NCBI GenBank assembly: GCA_002291985.1
Contig: DBBB01000064.1
Span: 12,353-19,645 of the forward strand
Source of the DNA: Firmicutes bacterium UBA995
GTDB taxonomy: Bacteria; Bacillota; Sulfobacillia; UBA995
DNA length: 7,293 bases
Direction of reading: 5' to 3'
Positions within the stretch are counted from its first letter, which is position 1. Every line of letters begins with the position of its first letter. The notes beneath the pieces are model-generated. The model saw nothing but the letters and a program-made list of their open reading frames with translations. It was not told the DNA's origin and ran no database searches. This document shows, one piece after another, positions 1-5,579 of the stretch. Position numbers and translations under genes: made by a program.

Positions 1-1
1 A

Positions 2-331
2 GGTCACGCCTGCGCGGTGCTTTACTGGGCACTCTACCTCCGCGCGCGCGCCCAGGAATTCGGCATTCGCAGCCGTTACGGTGCCGGTCCATCGGCCCTC
101 ATCCGGGAAAGCCTGCTGGGCGGGATGCCGGGCCTGGTGGCGGGCAGCTTTGCCGGGGTGTTGCTCGCCAGCCAGTTGACGGCCGCGATCGGTCAGGTTC
201 TCCTCGCGCCGGCTGACTTCCCGACCTTGGCCGCCGCGGGGGTCATTGCCGCCGCCGTTGCCATGGTCACGTGGACAGCGATCCTCCAGGTCGTCATCCG
301 GTCGCGTCCCGAGGTGCGCCTCCATGCATGA
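2..331 (+). CDS. FtsX-like ABC transporter permease, C-terminal part (partial)
   Basis: The frame is open to the left edge, so only about the last 109 residues are visible. What is seen: a hydrophobic stretch at the edge, then the polar segment AQEFGIRSRYGAG, then two long hydrophobic segments (roughly GMPGLVAGSFAGVLLA and ALAAAGVIAA-like residues at 225-290), and a short basic tail ending RPEVRLHA. The motif EFGIRSRYGA followed by a helix is typical of the cytoplasmic coupling segment just before the last membrane helices of MacB/FtsX/LolC-type permeases. The stop codon overlaps the next gene by 8 bases (ATGCATGA), which indicates one operon and probable translational coupling. With the second permease it could form a heterodimeric membrane part served by the downstream ATPase. 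The substrate cannot be told. The family call is by pattern recognition; the N-terminal and extracytoplasmic parts are outside the window. Confidence 0.75.
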   Translation, partial: GHACAVLYWALYLRARAQEFGIRSRYGAGPSALIRESLLGGMPGLVAGSFAGVLLASQLTAAIGQVLLAPADFPTLAAAGVIAAAVAMVTWTAILQVVIRSRPEVRLHA

Positions 332-1436
332 AGTGCGAGACGGTCTTGTCATGGCGCTCCGGCGTTGGCCCACGATGGCGGCGCTCGCGGGGATGATGGC
401 TATTGCCTGCGTAGTGTTGGCGCTTGTCTTGAGTGAGGTGTTCTTGGAGGTGGCCATAATCAGGGGGGGCAGGCAACTCCGGGAACGTCGCGCGGTGATC
501 TTCGCTGAGTACGAGGAGAGTCCATTCGGCACCTTCGTCGGTAATGACCCCGTCCGACTACTGGCAGAGATGATCGACCGGCAGGAAGCCTACACTGCGG
601 TCTTGTTCAACATGGGTCTCGGCGACCCGGCATTCAACGGCGTCCCCAGGCCCGTGGTGCTGTTCGGAGACGCCGTCACCGATCTGTTCCCGGATCTCCA
701 GCTCCCCGCCGCCGTGCCCTCCGCCATACTCGGCGCAAAATTGGCAGCTCGGGATCTCGATTCGGTGAGCATCGCCGGCCAAACCATCCCTGTGGTGGGA
801 ACGTTGCCCGCGGGTGCTGCTTTTTTCGATCCAAAGTCCGGCGTCCTGCCACTGGACCATCGTATCGTCGTCCGCGCGCCGGCTGAGCTGCTTTTACGGC
901 TTGCTCTCATCGAGCGACATGAGGCGCTCTCCAGGGCGGTCATGACGGCCCCGGCGGTCGAGCTCGTGGACGCGTTCGTGTACGGGTGCGCGCAGGGAGG
1001 GATGTTCCTGATCCCGAAGTGCCTGGCCGGCGAACCGCCCCCCGTGCTCGGCGAGTGGATGATGTCCGCTGCCATGTACATCGTCAGCATGCTGGGATTC
1101 CTCGCCCTCGTCCTCAATGCCTTTGTGGCGTCTGCCGATCTGACAATGCGCCAGGAAATGCCGGCGTTGAAGATCCGGCAGATGTATGGCGCCACGGCGA
1201 TGCACGTCGGCCTGCGAATCGGCAGTTTTCTGGCCGCCGTCGTTCTCGTGCCACCGGTTGCCTTGCTCGCTTCTCTTGCCGTGATGCTCGTGAGGTTCCG
1301 GCTCGCGAGGGACCTGGTGGGCGGCGTACCGCCTCCGACTGGCCCGCTCTTTATGATGTCGGCCGTCATCCTGAGTTTTGTCTTCCTGTGGGCCAGGTCG
1401 GTGCGGGATGTACTCCATCAAGACCGAATGGGATGA
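324..1436 (+). CDS. FtsX/MacB-type ABC transporter permease
   Basis: A predicted inner-membrane protein of 370 residues. The layout is the FtsX/MacB one: one membrane helix near residues 18-40, a large extracytoplasmic region (about 45-244), and three helices at about 248-270, 295-322 and 341-357. The segment MPALKIRQMYGATAMHV (about 279-295) corresponds to the coupling segment that touches the ATPase, and it parallels EFGIRSRYGA in the preceding permease. Two cysteines (about 222 and 233) close to the membrane on the extracytoplasmic side could form a disulfide. I chose the ATG at 324 because it overlaps the upstream stop and has GAGGTG at 311-316, seven bases away; an in-frame start at 246 would lie deep inside the preceding gene. 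Its own stop overlaps the ATPase start (ATGA). Such permeases export lipoproteins, peptides or drugs, or transmit mechanical signals; which applies here is unknown. Confidence 0.8.
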   Translation: MHEVRDGLVMALRRWPTMAALAGMMAIACVVLALVLSEVFLEVAIIRGGRQLRERRAVIFAEYEESPFGTFVGNDPVRLLAEMIDRQEAYTAVLFNMGLGDPAFNGVPRPVVLFGDAVTDLFPDLQLPAAVPSAILGAKLAARDLDSVSIAGQTIPVVGTLPAGAAFFDPKSGVLPLDHRIVVRAPAELLLRLALIERHEALSRAVMTAPAVELVDAFVYGCAQGGMFLIPKCLAGEPPPVLGEWMMSAAMYIVSMLGFLALVLNAFVASADLTMRQEMPALKIRQMYGATAMHVGLRIGSFLAAVVLVPPVALLASLAVMLVRFRLARDLVGGVPPPTGPLFMMSAVILSFVFLWARSVRDVLHQDRMG

Positions 1437-2398
1437 TGAAGATGAACGCGCTTTTGGAGTCGCGCGACGTGTCGAAGGTATACACGAGTGGTCCAATTCA
1501 GGTCACGGCCGTGCGCGACGTTTCCCTGAGCATCGTTGAGGGCGAGGCCGTCGGCCTGATGGGGCCGTCAGGGAGCGGCAAAACAACGCTCTTGAAATTG
1601 CTGGGCCTGCTGAGTCGGACGACCCGGGGGAGCGTGTTCGTCCGCGGAGAAGAGGTGGGAGACAGCGAGCACCGGCGCGCCCGGCTGCGCAATCAGTTTT
1701 TCGGATTTCTGCACCAAGACTTCGCCATCATCGAGAACGAAACCGTCGAGCGGAACGTCACGATCCCCCTGGAGTACACCAGGCCCAGACCTGCCCGGCG
1801 GGAGCGCAGAGCGAGGACGCAAAGGGTGCTTGACCAGGTCGGCATCGGCTGGGCGGGGAAGAGGAATCCGTCGAAACTATCCATGGGCGAGCGACAGCGG
1901 GTCGCCATCGCGCGGGCGCTGGTGAATAACCCGGTCGTAGTGCTCGCCGATGAGCCGACGGCGGCTCTAGACGTAGTGACCGCCGAGGAGGTCATGACGC
2001 TCATTCTCTCCATCAAGGACCGGGGAGCATCGGTGCTCATCGCCACGCACGACGAACGGGTGGCGAGACGATGCGACCGCATCGTGCGTTTAGTCGACGG
2101 CAGCCTCGTGACCGACGGTGATTCGTCGCAGGGCCGCGCCGTTTTCACCCCTGTCAGCGCCGCCCGCCGGGCGGTTGGGGTGTCGTTCCCGGGCGATGGG
2201 ACGTTTCGAGTCCATCTGGCAGACGGTTGCGCCTTGGTCGTGCCCTTTACGTGGGCGCGACGCCTGGCGCAGGCTGCCCCGGAGCAACAGGTCAACGTGA
2301 GGGTTGTGGGAGATGGCCGAATTCTATCATGGCCGGAGGTAGGTGAGGATATCGAAGTGCTTGCGCTGCTCGAGGGAAACAAGAAGGAGGCAATGTAA
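1433..2398 (+). CDS. ABC transporter ATPase with C-terminal DUF2442-like domain
   Basis: A cytoplasmic ATPase of 321 residues expected to power the two upstream permeases. Visible motifs: Walker A GPSGSGKTT (44-52), Q-loop Gln95, a signature written LSMGERQR (149-156, where LSGGE/LSGGQ is usual), Walker B VVVLADEP (168-175), D-loop AALD, and H-loop His206. The body resembles the MacB/LolD group and ends near residue 225, the usual length. About 95 residues follow. Within them, 248-315 carry VPFTW, APEQ, SWPE and EDIEV in the order and spacing typical of DUF2442, a small domain usually found as a stand-alone protein. No stop or frameshift separates the two parts. The start is ambiguous among ATGs at 1433, 1436 and 1442. 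I list 1433 because it overlaps the permease stop; the ribosome binding site is weak, which fits coupling. An intrinsic terminator follows 12 bases after the stop. The ATPase call is firm; the domain name is from memory of the family pattern. Confidence 0.9.
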   Translation: MMKMNALLESRDVSKVYTSGPIQVTAVRDVSLSIVEGEAVGLMGPSGSGKTTLLKLLGLLSRTTRGSVFVRGEEVGDSEHRRARLRNQFFGFLHQDFAIIENETVERNVTIPLEYTRPRPARRERRARTQRVLDQVGIGWAGKRNPSKLSMGERQRVAIARALVNNPVVVLADEPTAALDVVTAEEVMTLILSIKDRGASVLIATHDERVARRCDRIVRLVDGSLVTDGDSSQGRAVFTPVSAARRAVGVSFPGDGTFRVHLADGCALVVPFTWARRLAQAAPEQQVNVRVVGDGRILSWPEVGEDIEVLALLEGNKKEAM

Positions 2399-2409
2399 CT
2401 GCCTGCAGG

Positions 2410-2427
2410 CCGAATCATTCGGTTTTT
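2410..2427 (+). terminator. Rho-independent terminator of the ABC operon
   Basis: CCGAA (2410-2414) pairs with TTCGG (2418-2422) around the loop TCA, and TTTTT follows at 2423-2427. It lies 12 bases after the ATPase stop codon. Directly before it, 2401-2410 is a perfect 10-base palindrome, GCCTGCAGGC, that could add a second small stem. The short stem makes it a modest but properly built terminator. Confidence 0.65.
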
Positions 2428-2470
2428 CTACATGTGGCGCCGGCTGATCCGGGCCACCCCGCCTGACAGA

Positions 2471-2661
2471 AGCTACACCCGCTACGGGTGCGACCCTGCG
2501 GGTGGTCGCCGAGGTTGGAACATGTTGGCGCCCGACGCTTCGCCTTCAACGAGCGTCTGGCCCTGGTGAAGGAACGGCTAGGCGCCAGCGCCAGGGGCGC
2601 GGCCGTGGAGGGGCCATGGACGCTCCCTGCGCTCAGGCGGGAGTGGAACTCGCGTTCAAGG
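2471..2661 (+). pseudogene. TnpB-type transposon protein, N-terminal remnant
   Basis: Two adjacent reading frames together resemble the start of IS200/IS605- or IS1341-type TnpB proteins. In the first frame 2480-2503 reads RYGCDPAG, like the YRYALDPTPAQ opening of that family. In the next frame, 2515-2649 reads LEHVGARRFAFNERLALVKE, then PWTLPALRREWN, in the order seen in TnpB N-termini (GARRFAYNWALARVKE ... PWSLPALRREWN). The switch lies at about 2500-2515 and implies at least one frameshift. After about 2660 the resemblance stops: the later parts, including the RuvC-like and zinc-finger regions, are absent, and the frame runs into DNA that codes for the glycosylase on the other strand. It is therefore a dead fragment. 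I see no matching transposon end or TnpA gene. The alternative, chance similarity, is unlikely given the ordered motifs. The exact 5' limit is uncertain. Confidence 0.65.
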
Positions 2662-3801
2662 GCTGTCGAATTCGAGGTCAACGGCACCGTGGAACCGGGC
2701 CCATTCTTCAAGAGCGGAAGAGAATCCGGGCGGTTCATCCTGCCCTTCCCACCACGGTCCCCTTACTACCAACGCCTTGCGCCGCCGATCGAGCCGGGGG
2801 GCGAATCTGCCTGCCAGCCGATCGCCGTGCAAGATGGCCATCACGTAGGCCCCGTAGGTTCGACGTTCGCGAGGGACATATGCCTCCCAGCGATACGCGA
2901 AGTCGAAGACTTCAGATGCCCGCCTGCGGCAGACGATCAGATTGTCGAGGGGAGGGAGAAACCTCACCCCTTCCCCGGCGGGTTCGGCCGGCGCCCGCAA
3001 GTCGGCCTCAAGCTCAGCCGGCAGGTAGTAGGGCTTGGGCAGATCGCCGACGGCCACGGGTATGAGTTCTCCCCGGTCGACCAGGCGGGCGATGGTCTTC
3101 TGCCTTCCCCCGGGGGGGTAGCGGCCCCAGGCGAAATGGGGATGGGCTACGCTGGCCAGTCCGGCAGCTCTGAAGTAGGCAAGGGCCAGGAGATCGGGAT
3201 CACAGGCGCCCTCGGCCGCGACACCCGGCAGGACCCGTTCGGGCAGATCGAAGAAGCGCAGACTCCCCTGGCGGTGATGGATGACCAGCCGGCCGAAATG
3301 CCACAGCCATTCCAAAGCTTGGCTGACGGCCCTGGTCCCTGCCTTGCCCTCCCGATCCCACCAGCCCTGCACCTTGTCCCGGGAGTCAAAGCAGCGCGAA
3401 CTCATGGGACCGCGACCGGCGATCTCGCCGAGCGCCATATCGAATACGGGTTCCATGGCGGCCAGACCCGGGCGGTAATGGGCCTCTAGCTCGCGGAAAC
3501 GGGGCAGGAAGTGCGGGAACAACGACATGGGGACGATGCAGCGCACGGTGGTGACGACTTCGACCAGGGTGCGATCTGCATACAACAGTCGATCGAGGTC
3601 GGACGGCTGATATCCGGGAACCCGGGCCTGGAGCACCAGGTGGTGATTGCGCTCGACCACCTGGATGGGATCGATCTGAACGTAGCCGAGACCGTCTACC
3701 GCCGCCCGCGCATCCGGCCACGGGGCGCCGTCGCCAAGACCTTGCCGCCGCACCAGGAAGGCACGGGCGACCGCCGCTTCGACCCGCAGGGGCGCGGTCA
3801 A
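2656..3801 (-). CDS. YcaQ/AlkZ-like winged-helix DNA glycosylase (HTH_42 family)
   Basis: About 381 residues from the proposed TTG start. The family (YcaQ, AlkX, AlkZ) removes bulky or crosslinked alkylated bases from DNA. Visible marks: LGYVQIDPIQVVERNHH near residues 38-54, containing the QxD catalytic motif (Gln42, Asp44) of the YcaQ-like branch where AlkZ has QxQ; ALEWLWHFGRLVI and FFDLPERVLP in the middle; RFLPPLDNLIV; and near the end RWEAYVP plus RRTYGAYVMAILHGDRLAG, a typical C-terminal block. The frame stays open to an ATG at 3930, but those extra 43 residues do not look like this family and are the shadow of an ABC-ATPase remnant in another frame. From TTG at 3801 the protein begins (M)TAPLRVEAAVARAFLVRRQGL, like family N-termini, and TTG overlaps the remnant's TGA. 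No good Shine-Dalgarno is at the TTG, so coupling is inferred. Family call firm, start moderate. Confidence 0.85.
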   Translation of the reverse strand: MTAPLRVEAAVARAFLVRRQGLGDGAPWPDARAAVDGLGYVQIDPIQVVERNHHLVLQARVPGYQPSDLDRLLYADRTLVEVVTTVRCIVPMSLFPHFLPRFRELEAHYRPGLAAMEPVFDMALGEIAGRGPMSSRCFDSRDKVQGWWDREGKAGTRAVSQALEWLWHFGRLVIHHRQGSLRFFDLPERVLPGVAAEGACDPDLLALAYFRAAGLASVAHPHFAWGRYPPGGRQKTIARLVDRGELIPVAVGDLPKPYYLPAELEADLRAPAEPAGEGVRFLPPLDNLIVCRRRASEVFDFAYRWEAYVPRERRTYGAYVMAILHGDRLAGRFAPRLDRRRKALVVRGPWWEGQDEPPGFSSALEEWARFHGAVDLEFDSP

Positions 3802-3899
3802 CTCCCGCGCGCCGGTTCGCCCGGCTTCACTTCGAGGTCGAGATCGGTGACGGCGGACAGCGAACCGAAGCGCTTGTTGAGCTTCTCGAAGACGATCAC
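3798..3899 (-). pseudogene. Truncated ABC transporter ATPase, N-terminal remnant
   Basis: Reading the minus strand from GTG at 3899 gives 33 codons ending in TGA at 3800-3798. Residues 1-28 read IVFEKLNKRFGSLSAVTDL then DLEVKPGE, the standard first two strands of an ABC ATPase, including the aromatic A-loop residue in KRFG. In an intact protein the Walker A motif would come within about ten residues; here PARGS and a stop follow instead. GGGAG lies nine bases before the GTG, a good ribosome binding site, so the piece may still be translated. An in-frame ATG at 3953 would give 51 residues but adds an arginine-rich stretch unlike the family. The stop overlaps the proposed TTG start of the glycosylase gene by four bases (TTGA). 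It is not a copy of the ATPase at 1433-2398, as the residues differ. Most likely a deletion joined the start of an ABC gene to the glycosylase gene. Confidence 0.7.
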
Positions 3900-4027
3900 C
3901 CGGCGGCGCTCCCATCGGCGGCGGACCCATCGAGCAGCAACATGGGTCAGCATTCGACGCCGGGCAAGCGTATCCTGGCAGTCAACGGAACTTGCCGTGT
4001 GTCAGCCGACATTCCTCCCCTTCTCCC

Positions 4028-4092
4028 ATTGCGATACTAATCCGAATACCCAGCACGCACCGGGAATGGGGATTCGGCCCATGGGTCGCAAT
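4028..4092 (+). promoter_or_regulatory. Structured leader element upstream of the LysE-family gene
   Basis: Two nested stems are visible. The outer one pairs ATTGCGA (4028-4034) with TCGCAAT (4086-4092), seven perfect pairs. Inside it CCGAATACCC (4042-4051) pairs with GGGGATTCGG (4068-4077), nine of ten positions, around a 16-base loop. CCCATGGG (4078-4085), itself a palindrome, lies between the inner and outer 3' arms. The element sits about 95 bases before the exporter start codon and no protein frame on either strand accounts for it. It does not match a riboswitch class that I can recall. The strand is assumed from the LysE gene direction; the DNA palindrome could equally act for the minus-strand gene or as a protein binding site. 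Confidence 0.45.
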
Positions 4093-4154
4093 TCCTCTTC
4101 GCCCATTTCCCGGGCTTTCGACTCGCAGGCATGGCGGCAGGTGTTGGTTCTCCT

Positions 4155-4172
4155 GGGCCGAATCTTGGATTC
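4155..4172 (+). promoter_or_regulatory. Competing hairpin arm just before the LysE ribosome binding site
   Basis: GAATC (4160-4164) and GATTC (4168-4172) form a small hairpin around TTG, ending five bases before the AGGAGG of the next gene. The same 5' arm belongs to GGGCCGAATC (4155-4164), a perfect ten-base complement of GATTCGGCCC (4071-4080) in the upstream stem. The two pairings exclude each other, and the long-range one also breaks the inner stem at 4042-4077. This is a plausible layout for control of translation, but it is inferred from base pairing alone. Confidence 0.35.
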
Positions 4173-4176
4173 ACAG

Positions 4177-4182
4177 AGGAGG
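4177..4182 (+). promoter_or_regulatory. Ribosome binding site of the LysE-family gene
   Basis: AGGAGG at 4177-4182, within AGAGGAGG, lies six bases before the ATG at 4189. It fixes the start of the exporter against the much longer open frame that continues upstream through unrelated DNA. Confidence 0.85.
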
Positions 4183-4188
4183 CTGTTC

Positions 4189-4902
4189 ATGCCCACCAGC
4201 CGGGCCAACCCTTCCGCGGTTACGGTGCTTCTCACCGCTCTGGGCGTGGGGCTTTCCGGAGCGCTCATGCCGGGACCGCTCACCGTGGTGGCGCTGCACC
4301 AGGCCATGGGAATAGGGATGGCGGCGGGCGTGCTGGTCGGGTCGACTCACGCGGCACTCGAACTACTGATGGTGTTGGCCCTCGGGGCAGGTCTCGGCCG
4401 GCTGCTCGTCCGTCCGGCAAATGCCGTGGCCATTGCCGTTGCCGGTGGCCTGGCATTGCTGGCCATGTCCTGGCAAATGATGACGGTAACCCCGGCTCTG
4501 ACCGCCGCGACCCACCCGGGAACGGGCATGACCCCCTCAGGCCCGCTGCTAGGAGGTGCCATAGCCACCCTCGGCAATCCCTACTGGTTCCTGTGGTGGG
4601 CCACCATCGGCGCATCCCAGATCGCGTGGGCCGGCAGGAGACACCGCCTGGTCTTCTGGCTCGGGCACATCACGGCGGACGTGGCCTGGTTGACCGCGCT
4701 GGCGGCGGCCGTCAGCCAGGGACGCGGCCTGTTGACCGGTCCCGCCTATTCTCTCCTTGTGCAGGGGCTGGGCGCGATGGTAGGCATCCTCGGGCTATAC
4801 TTCCTGGCAGGCGCCCCTCGGCTGGCGCGGGGCGGCGCGTCAGGCGGCGCCGTGCCCCGGCAGGAATCGGGAGGACGGCCCGGAAGAAGACTGGGCGAGT
4901 GA
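4189..4902 (+). CDS. LysE/RhtB-family exporter
   Basis: A 237-residue inner-membrane protein, near the usual 200-230 of the family. Members export amino acids or other small metabolites with the proton gradient. The sequence opens with a hydrophobic helix leading into GALMPGPLT (24-32), the family hallmark near the N-terminus, followed by several more hydrophobic segments. GNPYWFLWWATIG (about 129-141) corresponds to the conserved NP segment of the central helix in a branch with NPYW/WW. HITADVAWLTALAAAVSQG and a last hydrophobic helix (about 190-210) complete the pattern, and the tail is polar and rich in Gly and Arg. Six helices are expected. The substrate cannot be read from the sequence. 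The gene has a strong ribosome binding site and an unusual base-paired leader; bacterioferritin follows 77 bases later on the same strand, so they may share a transcript. Confidence 0.85.
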   Translation: MPTSRANPSAVTVLLTALGVGLSGALMPGPLTVVALHQAMGIGMAAGVLVGSTHAALELLMVLALGAGLGRLLVRPANAVAIAVAGGLALLAMSWQMMTVTPALTAATHPGTGMTPSGPLLGGAIATLGNPYWFLWWATIGASQIAWAGRRHRLVFWLGHITADVAWLTALAAAVSQGRGLLTGPAYSLLVQGLGAMVGILGLYFLAGAPRLARGGASGGAVPRQESGGRPGRRLGE

Positions 4903-4961
4903 AGCAGGAGGGCTGGCGCAACGGTTCGGCAAGCGATGGTTGTCCGGCAAGAATACGGTCC

Positions 4962-4970
4962 AGGAGGAGG
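4962..4970 (+). promoter_or_regulatory. Ribosome binding site of bfr
   Basis: AGGAGGAGG at 4962-4970 ends nine bases before the ATG at 4980. It supports this start over the long open frame that reaches back into the LysE gene, and it suggests efficient translation. Confidence 0.85.
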
Positions 4971-4979
4971 CGGAACGGC

Positions 4980-5447
4980 ATGAAGGGCGACCCTAAACTC
5001 ATCGAGGTCCTGAATTCGCTGTTGGCCGATGAACTGACCGCCATCAACCAGTACATGGTCCACTCGGAAATGTGCGCCAACTGGGGTTACGGCAAGCTAC
5101 ACGAGAGGATAGAGAAGCGCGCCATCGTAGAGATGAAACACGCCGAGAAACTCATCGCGCGGATACTATTCCTCGAGGGCACCCCCATCGTCTCCGAGCT
5201 GAAAGAGATTCGTGTCGGACCCGACATTCCCAAGCAGCTCGCTTTCGACCTGGCCGCGGAAAGGGGCGCAGTGGCGGCGTATAACGCGGCCATCCTGGTG
5301 GCCGGCGAGGCCAGGGATTTCGCCACGCGGGAAGTGCTCGAGCACATCCTCAGCGATGAAGACCAGCACGTCGACGAGATCGAGGCCCTGCAGGATCAGA
5401 TAGGCCACATGACCCTGCCCATCTTCCTGACCACGCAGATCGAGTAG
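4980..5447 (+). CDS. bfr: Bacterioferritin
   Basis: A complete 155-residue protein, close to the usual 155-160. Bacterioferritin forms a hollow 24-subunit shell in the cytoplasm that oxidises Fe(II) and stores it as a ferric mineral, with haem bound between subunit pairs. All ferroxidase ligands are in their standard positions: Glu18, Glu51, His54, Glu94, Glu127 and His130. Met52, the axial haem ligand, is present in VEMKHAEK (50-57), so it is the haem-binding type and not a plain ferritin. DELTAINQY (17-25) and LSDEDQHVDEIE (124-135) are typical helix blocks. The gene follows the LysE exporter by 77 bases with no clear terminator between, so co-transcription is possible. I see no convincing Fur box in that gap. 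A strong hairpin follows the stop. No bacterioferritin-associated ferredoxin gene is in the window. The identification is firm. Confidence 0.96.
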   Translation: MKGDPKLIEVLNSLLADELTAINQYMVHSEMCANWGYGKLHERIEKRAIVEMKHAEKLIARILFLEGTPIVSELKEIRVGPDIPKQLAFDLAAERGAVAAYNAAILVAGEARDFATREVLEHILSDEDQHVDEIEALQDQIGHMTLPIFLTTQIE

Positions 5448-5476
5448 TCTCTGCGCGGGGGAAGAGCATGGAGAGC

Positions 5477-5502
5477 GGACGCTGCCGGCCACGGCAGCGT
5501 CC
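5477..5502. terminator. Hairpin terminator between convergent genes
   Basis: GGACGCTGCCG (5477-5487) pairs perfectly with CGGCAGCGTCC (5492-5502) around GCCA, an 11-pair GC-rich stem 30 bases after the bfr stop. No T-run follows on either strand, so it may pause polymerase, protect the mRNA end, or act with Rho. It faces the end of the minus-strand gene that stops at 5580 and could serve both directions. Confidence 0.6.
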
Positions 5503-5538
5503 TCCGTCTGCCGTCGAAAGAGCCTTGCGCTCTGGGCC

Positions 5539-5559
5539 GCGCCGAGATTCGATCGGCGC
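5539..5559. terminator. Second stem-loop before the end of the ASKHA gene
   Basis: GCGCCGA (5539-5545) pairs with TCGGCGC (5553-5559) around GATTCGA. It lies 21 bases past the stop of the minus-strand ASKHA gene, where its terminator would be expected. No clear T-run is present on that strand, so the role is tentative. Confidence 0.35.
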
Positions 5560-5579
5560 CTGCGGACCTCGCTCGACGG

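Noticed and set aside
2401..2410. GCCTGCAGGC palindrome as an operator or integration site
   Set aside because: A single 10-base GC-rich palindrome is expected by chance, and it probably only adds to the adjacent terminator.
2476..2490. CACCCG-CTA-CGGGTG hairpin as an IS200/IS605 transposon end
   Set aside because: It lies inside the TnpB-like coding remnant, not outside it, and no second end or target motif could be identified.
2488..3489. Long + strand open frame of 333 codons
   Set aside because: Beyond about 2660 it is antisense to the well-supported glycosylase gene and its translation has no family pattern. Only its first part is meaningful, as the TnpB-type remnant.
3802..3930. N-terminal extension of the glycosylase frame to the ATG at 3930
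   Set aside because: The 43 residues are low-complexity and rich in Pro and Arg, unlike the family. They are the shadow of the ABC-ATPase remnant, which reads sensibly in another frame.
3980..3985. TTGACT on the minus strand as a -35 box for the ABC remnant and glycosylase gene
   Set aside because: No acceptable -10 hexamer lies 16-18 bases downstream; the nearest candidate, TCGAAT, is 22 bases away.
4033..4041. GATACTAAT as a + strand -10 box for the LysE gene
   Set aside because: There is no -35-like hexamer at the right distance, and the bases overlap the proposed outer stem. The sequence alone is not enough to call a promoter.
3511..4188. Upstream extension of the LysE frame
   Set aside because: It has no membrane or family pattern, runs antisense to the glycosylase gene, and the AGGAGG before 4189 marks the real start.
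4131..4979. Upstream extension of the bacterioferritin frame
   Set aside because: It overlaps the LysE gene in another frame with Arg/Gly-rich shadow sequence. The ATG at 4980 gives a protein of the normal length with ligands at standard positions.
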